Shown here: positions 36,964-44,910 of the stretch, in pieces
How the letters are laid out: the number at the start of each line of letters is the position of its first letter
Numbering within the stretch: position 1 is the first letter of the stretch
Assembly: GCA_963797485.1 (NCBI GenBank)
Contig: CAWCPF010000003.1
Coordinates: 682,001 to 746,000, forward strand
DNA length: 64,000 bases
DNA from: CAWAND01 sp963797485
GTDB taxonomy: Bacteria > Chloroflexota > Anaerolineae > Anaerolineales > E44-bin32
Reading direction: 5' to 3'
The notes under the pieces: model-generated
Seen by the model: only the letters and a program-made list of their open reading frames with translations
Database searches by the model: none
What the model was told of the DNA's origin: nothing
Translations under genes and position numbers: made by a program

Positions 36964-36998
36964 GGGGGGGTGGGCCGGCCATCGGCCGCCCACCCCCC
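36964..36998 (+). promoter_or_regulatory. Strong intercistronic hairpin between binding protein and ABC genes
   Basis: GGGGGGTGGGC and GCCCACCCCCC, extended by GGCC/GGCC, form a roughly 15-bp stem with one bulge and an ATC loop. No T-run follows. Such hairpins commonly stabilise the binding-protein mRNA and reduce expression of the downstream transporter genes. Confidence 0.6.
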
Positions 36999-37014
36999 TC
37001 TTGATGGGGCTAGC

Positions 37015-38499
37015 ATGAAAGTCGAGTTGCGAGACATCCACAAGTCCTTCGGCCTGGTCCATGCCAACATAGGGATCACACTGGATATCCCGGCAGGGAC
37101 TATCCAGGGCCTGCTGGGTGAGAATGGCGCCGGGAAGAGCACGCTGATGAAATCGTTGTCCGGCTTCATCGAACCCGACAGCGGGCAGATCCTGCTGGGT
37201 GGGAAGCCAGCCAGCATGAAATCCCCCGCCGACGCCATCGCCCAAGGCGTTGGCATGTTGCACCAGGATCCACTCGATTTCCCTCCCATGCGCGTGATCG
37301 ACAGTTTCCTCATTGGGAGCGGCACGTCGCTGCTACCACAACGCGGCAAGGCGCGCCGGGCGTTGCGGGACCTGGGGAATCAATTTGGTTTCTCGTTGGA
37401 CCCGAATGCCTATGTAGACACTCTGACAGTGGGTGAACGGCAGCAACTCGAGATACTCCGTCTCCTATGGCTGGGTGTGCGAGCGATGATCCTAGACGAG
37501 CCGACTACCGGGATCAGCGCGCCTCAGCGGGAAAAGCTGTTCCAGACACTCAAGCGTCTGGCGGACGAAGGACGGACCATCATTTTTGTTTCGCATAAGC
37601 TGGAAGAAGTTCAGGGTCTCTGCCACAGCGTGGCGGTGTTACGGGAGGGCCGGCTGGTGGGAGAGACGGAGCCGCCCTACATTACATCTAAACTGGTCGA
37701 GATGATGTTTGGCAAAGAGGTCGCTCTGATGTCGCGCACACCAAGCTACGGTGAAACTCCTGTGCTGCAGCTTGAGGGAGTATCAATCGAGAATCCCCGG
37801 TTGCACATCGAAGGTGTCAATCTTGAAGTGCGGGCCGGGGAGGTGGTTGGCTTGGCGGGCATGGAGGGGAGCGGACAACGTCTCTTCCTGCAGGCCTGCG
37901 CTGGGCTCGTGCGCCCGGTAGCTGGCAGAGTGCTGCTCGAAGGGGAGGAGATGACCGGCAAGCACTACCACGAGTTCAAAGACAGAGGTTGTGCGTTCAT
38001 GCCGGCATCACGTCTGGAAGAGGGCCTGATTCCAGGGATGACCCTCACCGAGCATTTCATTTTGGCCCAACCCTCGAAGGGTCTATTCGTCAATTGGGAG
38101 GAGGGGCGCGCCAGCGCCCGGGTGGGCATCGCCGAGTTCAAGGTCCGTGGCAAACCTCATTCGACAGTGGAGTCCCTCTCGGGAGGTAATCAGCAGCGTG
38201 CTCTGCTTGCCCTGCTGCGGACACATCTTCGGTTACTGCTGATGGAGCAGCCAACACGCGGGCTGGACATGGAATCCGCGATCTTTACCTGGGAGAAGCT
38301 CAAGGAGCGCTGCTTGGAGGGCACGGCTGTGGTCTTTGTCTCGTCCGACCTGGAAGAACTCCTGCACTATAGCGATCGGGTCATCGTGTTCTTCGCGGGA
38401 AGGGTTTCCCAACCCCTCGAATCAGACAAGGTCAGCGTCGAGCGATTGGGGGAACTCATTGGCGGCGTCGGGCTGCACCAGCCCAATCAGGGCGCGTGA
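37015..38499 (+). CDS. ABC transporter ATP-binding protein (double ATPase, nucleoside/sugar type)
   Basis: This 494-residue protein carries two tandem ATPase domains as in RbsA/NupO-type importers. Domain 1 has Walker A LLGENGAGKST, signature-like LTVGERQQLEIL and Walker B MILDEPTTGIS. Domain 2 has a degenerate Walker A (GMEGSGQRLFLQAC), signature SLSGGNQQRALLALL and LLLMEQPTRGLD. The ATG lies 70 bp after the BMP gene, beyond the hairpin. The stop overlaps the first permease start (TGATG). It powers uptake of the ligand delivered by the BMP protein. Confidence 0.92.
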   Translation: MKVELRDIHKSFGLVHANIGITLDIPAGTIQGLLGENGAGKSTLMKSLSGFIEPDSGQILLGGKPASMKSPADAIAQGVGMLHQDPLDFPPMRVIDSFLIGSGTSLLPQRGKARRALRDLGNQFGFSLDPNAYVDTLTVGERQQLEILRLLWLGVRAMILDEPTTGISAPQREKLFQTLKRLADEGRTIIFVSHKLEEVQGLCHSVAVLREGRLVGETEPPYITSKLVEMMFGKEVALMSRTPSYGETPVLQLEGVSIENPRLHIEGVNLEVRAGEVVGLAGMEGSGQRLFLQACAGLVRPVAGRVLLEGEEMTGKHYHEFKDRGCAFMPASRLEEGLIPGMTLTEHFILAQPSKGLFVNWEEGRASARVGIAEFKVRGKPHSTVESLSGGNQQRALLALLRTHLRLLLMEQPTRGLDMESAIFTWEKLKERCLEGTAVVFVSSDLEELLHYSDRVIVFFAGRVSQPLESDKVSVERLGELIGGVGLHQPNQGA

Positions 38500-39557
38500 T
38501 GGAAAAGCAAGGCACAGGCTGGTTCAACCTTAGCTTCAGGTTCGGGGCCGTGATCCTGGCCTTCTTGTTCACGGTGGCGGTTCTCCTTCTGTCCGGTGCA
38601 CCACCCCTGGAGGCGTTTGGCCAGCTCGCTTTGGGTGCCTTCGGATCAATCGATAACTTCGCCAATGTCATGGTGGCATGGGTGCCCTTGCTTCTGGCGA
38701 CGGCTGGGCTGCTGGTAACGTTTGCCGCCGGACTGTGGAACATCGGTATGGAGGGCCAGATAACCCTGGGAGCCATCTTCGCCACGGGGGCATTGCGGAT
38801 GATGCAGGACAGCGGGGTCCCTCCGCTGGTCATGATCCTGTTGGCGATCCTGGCCGGCGCCATCGGCGGTGCCCTGTGGGCAGGACTCGCGGGGGCTCTC
38901 AAGACGTTCGGCGGCGTCAACGAGATCTTCGGGGGCTTGGGCCTCGACTTCGTGGCCACAGCCATAACGCTGTGGCTGATCTTCGGGCCATGGAAGCGCC
39001 CGGGGATCGGATCGATGAGTGGAACGATCCCGTTTCCACAAGAGATGTGGATGCCGATGCTTCCCCACCTGCGACTAAGCATATGGGCCCTGTTCATCGG
39101 AATCCTCGGGACGGTTGCCGTGTATTTTCTGCTTCAAGGAACATATTTCGGCCTCCGCCTCAAAGCGGTCGGCCGCAACAAGCGCGCCGCCAATCTGACG
39201 GGCATCCCAACTTCGCGCTACATGATGAACGCGTTCTTGATTTGTGGCCTGTTTGCAGGTGTGGCCGGCGCCATTCAGGTCACATCTGTCTACCATCGCC
39301 TCATCCCTTCGATTTCGAGCAACTACGGATGGCTTGGGCTGCTGGTGGCGATGCTGATCAACTACCAGCCTGTGTGGGCGGCGCCGGTTTCCCTGTTCTT
39401 TGCGGCCCTGAACATTGGCAGCATCCAGCTTCCTATCGTGCTCAAGCTTGATTCCTCGCTGTCGGGCGTGCTTCAGGGCGCCCTGGTGCTCGCCTTTCTG
39501 ATGATGGAGGGTGCTCGGCGCAGGTTCGTTCGGGGACAAGGGGAGGTCAGGTCATGA
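38499..39557 (+). CDS. ABC transporter permease 1 (BPD-type 2, nucleoside family)
   Basis: This 352-residue membrane protein has eight or more hydrophobic segments. It carries family motifs such as NIGMEGQITLGAIFA, GVNEIFGGLGLDFVA and RLKAVGRNKRAANLTGIPTS, the last being the EAA-like loop that contacts the ATPase. It belongs to the YufP/NupP (BmpC-like) permeases of BMP-linked importers. ATG 38499 overlaps the ATPase stop, and the 3' end overlaps the second permease by 4 nt, so translation is coupled. Confidence 0.9.
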   Translation: MEKQGTGWFNLSFRFGAVILAFLFTVAVLLLSGAPPLEAFGQLALGAFGSIDNFANVMVAWVPLLLATAGLLVTFAAGLWNIGMEGQITLGAIFATGALRMMQDSGVPPLVMILLAILAGAIGGALWAGLAGALKTFGGVNEIFGGLGLDFVATAITLWLIFGPWKRPGIGSMSGTIPFPQEMWMPMLPHLRLSIWALFIGILGTVAVYFLLQGTYFGLRLKAVGRNKRAANLTGIPTSRYMMNAFLICGLFAGVAGAIQVTSVYHRLIPSISSNYGWLGLLVAMLINYQPVWAAPVSLFFAALNIGSIQLPIVLKLDSSLSGVLQGALVLAFLMMEGARRRFVRGQGEVRS

Positions 39558-40552
39558 CAACCGCCGCCATCGTTATTGGATTGGCCGGGGTCCTGGCAGC
39601 GGCGGCGCCGATCGTGTTTGCCACCATTGGCGAGACGCTCACTGAACGGGCAGGTGTCATCAACTTATCCGTCAACGGCACGATCGTGTTTTCGGCGATG
39701 ACGTCATTTGCCGTGGCCGTGACGACCGACAACATCTGGCTGGGTTTCGCGGCTGGAATGTTCACGGGAGCCTTGGTAGCCCTGGTTCTGGCCTTCACCA
39801 GCCTGACCCTCAAGCAATCGCAGGTGGCCGTTGGCTACGTTTTGGCGCTGATGACCCTGAGTCTGGCTTACTTTCTCGGCAATCCTTTCGTCGGTGTGCA
39901 GGGTCCGCGTGTACCTTCCCTCCCCATCCCAGGACTCAGTGGAATCCCAATCGTTGGCCCCTTGATTTTCAATCAGAATGCCCTCGTCTACTTAAGCTTT
40001 GTTCTGATCTTCGCCGCATGGTTTTGGGTGTTCCGGACAAGGCCAGGGTTGATGCTCAGGGGGATCGGTGAGCGACCGGCGGCGGCGTTCGCGCGTGGCG
40101 CGAATGTCCCGCTGATGCGCTACACGTATACGATGATCGGTGGATCTCTCGTCGGCCTGGCCGGCCCGACCTTCTCGCTCAGTGTTAAGGCAGGCTGGAA
40201 GGGGACCATCAGCGGTCTGGACGGCTTTGGCTGGATTGCCCTGGCACTGGTGATCTTCGGAGGCTGGGATCCCATTCGCGGTGCGGTCGGCGCGTACTTG
40301 TTCAGCCTACTGCAATGGCTGGGTGTGGTACTCCAACCGAGTTTACCCAACGTGCCTTCCCAGGTTCTGCAGGTGGCACCCTTCCCGCTCATGATCCTCA
40401 CCCTGCTGTTGGTCAACATTGGCAATGCCGATTGGGTCGATCGGACCCTAGCAGGCCTGCCTCCGGACGCAAGGAAGATCGCTGCCGGCGTGTTACGTTC
40501 GATGCGCATCTCGCCTCCTGCAGCCTTGGGAACGACTTTCGAGAAGGATTGA
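39554..40552 (+). CDS. ABC transporter permease 2 (BPD-type 2, nucleoside family)
   Basis: This 332-residue membrane protein is the partner of the preceding permease (YufQ/NupQ-like). Motifs include TIGETLTERAGVINLSVNG near residue 25, typical of this family, and LMLRGIGERPAAAFARGANV, the ATPase-contact loop. The later helices carry ISGLDGFGWIALALVIFGGW. The start overlaps the previous stop (ATGA). It completes a BMP-ATPase-permease-permease importer. The next gene begins within about 10 bp, tying uptake to catabolism. Confidence 0.9.
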   Translation: MTTAAIVIGLAGVLAAAAPIVFATIGETLTERAGVINLSVNGTIVFSAMTSFAVAVTTDNIWLGFAAGMFTGALVALVLAFTSLTLKQSQVAVGYVLALMTLSLAYFLGNPFVGVQGPRVPSLPIPGLSGIPIVGPLIFNQNALVYLSFVLIFAAWFWVFRTRPGLMLRGIGERPAAAFARGANVPLMRYTYTMIGGSLVGLAGPTFSLSVKAGWKGTISGLDGFGWIALALVIFGGWDPIRGAVGAYLFSLLQWLGVVLQPSLPNVPSQVLQVAPFPLMILTLLLVNIGNADWVDRTLAGLPPDARKIAAGVLRSMRISPPAALGTTFEKD

Positions 40553-40560
40553 ATCTGAAG

Positions 40561-41838
40561 GTGGCCTTTGAAGCTGGTTACCGCTGTTCAGCCTGCGGGC
40601 GCAGCTATCCGCCGGCGGATGTTTTCTACACTTGCCCGGACGACGGGGCCAATCTGGACGTCGCGCTCGACTACGATGCCATCGCCCGGGAATCGAGCCC
40701 CGAACGGATTGGCGCCTCCAGCGAGGCGTCCATGTGGCGCTACCTGCCCCTGCTCCCCGTGTCCGACCCCGGGCACCAGGGGACGGCGCTCAGAGCCGTC
40801 GGTATGACCCCGTTTCTCGGACCGCCCGCCCTGCGTGACAAAGTCGGCATGCCCGACCTGTGGGTCAAGGATGACGGCCGTAACCCGACGGCGTCATTCA
40901 AGGATCGCGCCAGCGCGCTGGTGATTCGGCGGGCCGAAGAGATCGGTGCCCAACTTGTCATCACCGCCTCCACCGGCAACGCCGGAGCCGCCTTGGCCGG
41001 GATGGGCGCCGCCGCCGGTGTCCCAACTCTGATCCTGGCGCCTCGCACGGCGCCTCGCGCCAAGGTGGCCCAACTGCTGATGTTCGGCGCCCGCGTGATT
41101 CTGGTCGAAGGAACCTACGATGACGCCTTCGACCTGTCGGTTGAAGCCTCCCAGGCTTTCGGCTGGTACTGCCGCAACACGGGCTACAATCCATTTACAG
41201 CCGAGGGCAAGAAGACGGCCGCCTTCGAGATATGCGAACAGCTCAGCCGAGTCCGGGGAGCCGAAGCGAGCCACGGCTGGCAGGCTCCCCAGGTCGTGCT
41301 GGTGTCGGTTGGAGATGGCAACATCATCAGCGGACTGCACAAGGGTTTTGTCGACCTGCATGCGCTGGGATGGATCGATCACCTCCCCCGGCTGATCGGC
41401 GTCCAGGCGCAGGGTTCGTCGGCCATTTTCAACGCGTTCCAGGCAGGCGCCGAGACCATTGAACCCGTGTCGGCCGACACTCTCGCCGACAGTATCTCGG
41501 TCGATCTGCCTCGGGATGGCTTGCGCGCGCTGCGCGCCGTCCGAGAGACCGAGGGATCTATGCTGCAGGTGACCGACGAGGGCATTTTGGCCGGCATGCG
41601 CACGCTGGGCAGACGGGCGGCTGTGTTCGCTGAGCCGGCGGGCGCAACGGCCTACGCCGGACTGCTTAAGGCAATCGAGGCCGGGCTGGTGCACGACGAT
41701 GAATGCGCCGTGGTGGTGGTCACCGGCAGCGGGCTCAAAGATGTTGACGCGGCTATGCTGGCTACGGGTGAAGCCGACGTGATCCCGCCAACGCTCGACG
41801 CGCTTTCTCAGGCTGTGGAAACAGCCCGACATGAGTGA
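40561..41838 (+). CDS. Threonine synthase-like PLP enzyme with N-terminal zinc ribbon
   Basis: This 425-residue fold-type-II PLP enzyme has an N-terminal CSACGRSYPP...YTCPDDG ribbon. The catalytic-lysine motif NPTASFKDRASALVI follows near residue 120, then the phosphate loop TASTGNAGAAL and VSVGDGNIISG. Its closest match is threonine synthase (COG0498). Placement directly after a purine importer makes housekeeping threonine synthesis doubtful; elimination or replacement on an amino acid released from the purine skeleton is possible. Start choice is uncertain: GTG 40561 is used, TTG 40549 is an alternative. Confidence 0.75.
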   Translation: MAFEAGYRCSACGRSYPPADVFYTCPDDGANLDVALDYDAIARESSPERIGASSEASMWRYLPLLPVSDPGHQGTALRAVGMTPFLGPPALRDKVGMPDLWVKDDGRNPTASFKDRASALVIRRAEEIGAQLVITASTGNAGAALAGMGAAAGVPTLILAPRTAPRAKVAQLLMFGARVILVEGTYDDAFDLSVEASQAFGWYCRNTGYNPFTAEGKKTAAFEICEQLSRVRGAEASHGWQAPQVVLVSVGDGNIISGLHKGFVDLHALGWIDHLPRLIGVQAQGSSAIFNAFQAGAETIEPVSADTLADSISVDLPRDGLRALRAVRETEGSMLQVTDEGILAGMRTLGRRAAVFAEPAGATAYAGLLKAIEAGLVHDDECAVVVVTGSGLKDVDAAMLATGEADVIPPTLDALSQAVETARHE

Positions 41839-42817
41839 CGATCGCGCCGGCAGGCCCGCCCCGGTTACTTTTTCCATCGTCGCGCCGGTCTTCAATGAGG
41901 CCAATTCGCTGCCTGATCTTTACGCGCGTGTGCGCGACGTGATGGACGGCCTGAGTGAGCCCTGGGAACTGTTGCTGGTCGACGACGGCTCGAGCGATGA
42001 GTCCACCGAGCGCATCCTGGGACTGGCCGAGTCCGACGCGCGCATCAAGGCCGTGATCTTCTCGCGCAATTTCGGCCATCAAATCGCCGTGACCGCGGGA
42101 CTGGAGTACAGCCGGGGCCAGGCGGTGATCATCATCGACGCCGACCTCCAGGACCCGCCTGAGGTCATCCCGGATTTGGTGGCGCAGTGGCGGCAAGGCT
42201 ATGAAGTCGTCTACGGCGTGCGCTCTGAGCGCAAAGGCGAGACACTTTTCAAGCGCGCCACAGCCGCCCTTTTCTACCGGTTGATCTACCGCATCACCGA
42301 CGTCGACATTCCGCTGGATTCGGGGGATTTCCGCTTGATTGACCGGAAGGTGGTCGAGGCGCTCAAGGGAATGCAGGAGCGGCATCGTTTCTTCCGCGGC
42401 ATGGCCGCCTGGGTCGGATTCCGGCAGATCGGTGTCGCCTACGCGCGCGACCCCCGTGTGGCGGGTGAGACCAAGTACACGTTTCCCAAGATGGTCCGCT
42501 TTGCGCTGAATGCCGTCACGGGCTTCTCGTATTTTCCGTTGCAGATTGCCACCTACCTTGGGTTTGTGAGCGCCGGGATCAGCGCCGTCACCATCCCGGT
42601 GGTCATCATCCTCCGGTTGATGGGCAACCAGGCCTTCTTCGGCCAGGCCACCACGCTGCTGGCTGTGCTCTTCCTGGGAGGTGTGCAGCTTATCTCGCTC
42701 GGCATACTGGGCGAGTACATCGGCCGGTTGTATGATGAGGCCAAAGGGCGCCCGCTGTATGTGGTCCGTCAGGCGCCACCCCGACCCCATCCTGACGAAT
42801 TCGAGGAGACACGCTGA
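41831..42817 (+). CDS. Family 2 glycosyltransferase, polyprenol-phosphate type
   Basis: This 328-residue protein has an N-terminal GT-A domain with IVAPVFNEANSLPDLY, LLVDDGSSDES and DADLQDPPEVIPDLV (the metal-binding DxD). GETKYTFPKMVRFALNAVTG and two C-terminal membrane helices follow (about residues 237-260 and 270-297). This layout matches DPM1/GtrB-like enzymes that load glucose or mannose onto undecaprenyl phosphate. It overlaps the upstream PLP gene by 8 nt and precedes another PLP gene by 2 nt. Its link to the purine genes is unclear and may be incidental. Confidence 0.88.
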   Translation: MSDDRAGRPAPVTFSIVAPVFNEANSLPDLYARVRDVMDGLSEPWELLLVDDGSSDESTERILGLAESDARIKAVIFSRNFGHQIAVTAGLEYSRGQAVIIIDADLQDPPEVIPDLVAQWRQGYEVVYGVRSERKGETLFKRATAALFYRLIYRITDVDIPLDSGDFRLIDRKVVEALKGMQERHRFFRGMAAWVGFRQIGVAYARDPRVAGETKYTFPKMVRFALNAVTGFSYFPLQIATYLGFVSAGISAVTIPVVIILRLMGNQAFFGQATTLLAVLFLGGVQLISLGILGEYIGRLYDEAKGRPLYVVRQAPPRPHPDEFEETR

Positions 42818-42819
42818 CC

Positions 42820-44280
42820 ATGATCGACCTGACCATAGACCGCCAGGGCCGCAGCCACGCCATCGAACGCGCACGCGAACGGGGCATCCGTATTCCCACG
42901 TTCGCCCAAATGAAGAACCCGGCCTCCCTGCCGCAGGACATCAAAGATCAACTCGAGCAGGTCGGCCTGTGGGACGTCGATCCGATCAATCTGTTCCGAA
43001 TCACGTGGAAGAACGAACCGGTCGAGACAGGCGGCGGCTTCGGCGGCGTCAACTACCTCGAGCTGCCTTCGAGTCTGACAGGCACGGATGCCCGCATCAT
43101 TGCCCTCATCGGCAAGTGGTTTCCGACCGGTGCGCACAAGGTTGGCGCCGCCTTCGGCTGTCTGGTGCCTCGGCTTGTCACGGGCCAATTCGACCCGACC
43201 CGCCAGAAGGCCGTCTGGCCGTCCACGGGCAACTACTGCCGGGGAGGCGCTTACAATTCGGCCCTCCTGGCGACCGAGTCGATCGCCATCCTCCCGGAGG
43301 GCATGAGCCAGGAACGCTTTGAGTGGCTGGCCAACATCGCCGGCGAGACCATCAAGACACCCGGCAGCGAGTCGAATGTCAAAGAGATCTTTGACAAGTG
43401 CAAGGAACTGCGCGCCTCGGGCGCGGATCTGATGATCTTCAACCAGTTCGAGGAGTTCGGCAATTACCTGTGGCACTACGAGGTCACCGGGCATGCCATG
43501 CTGGAGGTCCTCGAACACGAACTGACCAAAGGAGGCGAGTACCGCGGCGTGGTCCTGACCACCGGCTCGGCCGGGACCATCGCCTGTGGGGATTTCCTGA
43601 AGCAGCACTTCCCCGCCAGCAAGGTCGGCGCCGGCGAGGCCTGGCAATGCCCGACGCTGCTGGAGAATGGCTTTGGCGCTCATCGGATCGAAGGCATCGG
43701 CGACAAGCACGTCCCCTGGATTCACAATGTCAAGAACACGGATCTGGTGATCGATATCGATGATGAGACCGTGGTCAATGTCTCCCGTCTGTTCAATGAA
43801 CCGGCCGGCCGGGCATATCTGGCGGAGCAGGGCGTGCCCCAATCGCTCATCGACCGGCTTGGCCTGCTCGGTTTCTCCGGGATTGCCAATTTGAGCATGG
43901 CCATCAAATTCGCCAAATACTACGAATTGACCCCCGATGACGTGGTGCTGACTGTGCTCACCAACTCGATGGACCTGTACCAGAGCCGGCTGAAGGAAAT
44001 GCATGCCGAGCTGGGCGTGTTCGATGATCGCCAGGCGGCGGCTGTCCAGGCGCGCTACCTGCAAGGCTTGACGACCGATCATATGCTTGAATTGCGGTAC
44101 CCCGATCGGCGCCGGATTCACAACCTGAAGTACTACACCTGGGTTGAGCAGCAGGGACGCACGTACGCCGAGATCATGGACCAATGGTATGCGCCGGATT
44201 ACTGGACCCGTTTCCAGACCCAGGTCGGCCAGATTGATGAGCTGATCGAAGACTTCAACGCCGAGGTGCAGGCCGCCTAG
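42820..44280 (+). CDS. PLP-dependent cysteine-synthase-family enzyme (fold type II)
   Basis: This 486-residue protein is longer than cysteine synthases (about 310). The PLP lysine is in KWFPTGAHKVGAAFG near residue 107, and the phosphate/asparagine loop is STGNYCRGGAYNS. Later blocks are LTTGSAGTIACGDFLKQHFP, GIGDKHVPWIHNVKNTD and a C-terminal extension with YYTWVEQQGRTYAEIMDQWY. No biosynthetic neighbour is present. In known purine clusters a fold-II PLP lyase (YgeX, diaminopropionate ammonia-lyase) acts after ring opening. This enzyme may fill that role, although it is clearly not a close YgeX homologue. Confidence 0.75.
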   Translation: MIDLTIDRQGRSHAIERARERGIRIPTFAQMKNPASLPQDIKDQLEQVGLWDVDPINLFRITWKNEPVETGGGFGGVNYLELPSSLTGTDARIIALIGKWFPTGAHKVGAAFGCLVPRLVTGQFDPTRQKAVWPSTGNYCRGGAYNSALLATESIAILPEGMSQERFEWLANIAGETIKTPGSESNVKEIFDKCKELRASGADLMIFNQFEEFGNYLWHYEVTGHAMLEVLEHELTKGGEYRGVVLTTGSAGTIACGDFLKQHFPASKVGAGEAWQCPTLLENGFGAHRIEGIGDKHVPWIHNVKNTDLVIDIDDETVVNVSRLFNEPAGRAYLAEQGVPQSLIDRLGLLGFSGIANLSMAIKFAKYYELTPDDVVLTVLTNSMDLYQSRLKEMHAELGVFDDRQAAAVQARYLQGLTTDHMLELRYPDRRRIHNLKYYTWVEQQGRTYAEIMDQWYAPDYWTRFQTQVGQIDELIEDFNAEVQAA

Positions 44281-44349
44281 GGGTCCCGCACACCGCCGGC
44301 GGACGACACAAAGCAGGGCGAGCCGGCCGAATGGCCGAGGGGGGCGGTC

Positions 44350-44814
44350 GTGACCATAGAACCGGATGACCTGGTCCTGGTGGCGGTTGTCAGGACCCCG
44401 AGGGACCTTGAGATCGCCCGGACGCTGGGCTGGTATCGCATTCCGCTCCAGACGGCCCCAAAGACGGTCAGGGTGGATTGGCTGGCGTTTTACCAGACGG
44501 CTGCCTTTAAAGACGAGCGCTGGAGTGTCCGATACGTTGCCCCTGTCCGCGGTTTTGAGCTGACGACGCGGGCGGATCTCCTCCGAGATGAAACGGACCA
44601 CCCGCGGGCCAGCGAGCCCTATTACCGCATCCAGCTTGGGCCAGTTCAGGCGCTTCTCAGACCGATCGCCAGCGGCGGATGGAAGCGCTTCGCCTTCTTG
44701 TATACAACCGGCGCTCGGCTGCTGGCCGCCAATTCCCTGCATGATTTGACGGTGCTGCCGTCTGCCGATCGCGACCAGCTTTGGCGGCTGTTGAAAGAGC
44801 GCACACAAGGCTAG
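44350..44814 (+). CDS. Conserved hypothetical protein
   Basis: This is a 154-residue soluble-looking protein starting at GTG 44350. It contains RTPRDLEIARTLGWYRIPLQ, VDWLAFYQTAAFKDERWSVR and a basic C-terminal region ending LPSADRDQLWRLLKERTQG. I do not recognise a characterised family. Aromatic- and Arg-rich segments (YRIPL, WYR) suggest nucleic-acid or nucleotide contact, but this is weak. It lies 70 bp after the PLP gene. Confidence 0.6.
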   Translation: MTIEPDDLVLVAVVRTPRDLEIARTLGWYRIPLQTAPKTVRVDWLAFYQTAAFKDERWSVRYVAPVRGFELTTRADLLRDETDHPRASEPYYRIQLGPVQALLRPIASGGWKRFAFLYTTGARLLAANSLHDLTVLPSADRDQLWRLLKERTQG

Positions 44815-44910
44815 GTTGCTCGACAGCCTGTCGGGTCAAGGGTATGATTGCCATGCCTTTGGCACGACCCCACCGGGTCGTTGAGCCGTCTTTCGGATGC
44901 GAGGCAGCCC

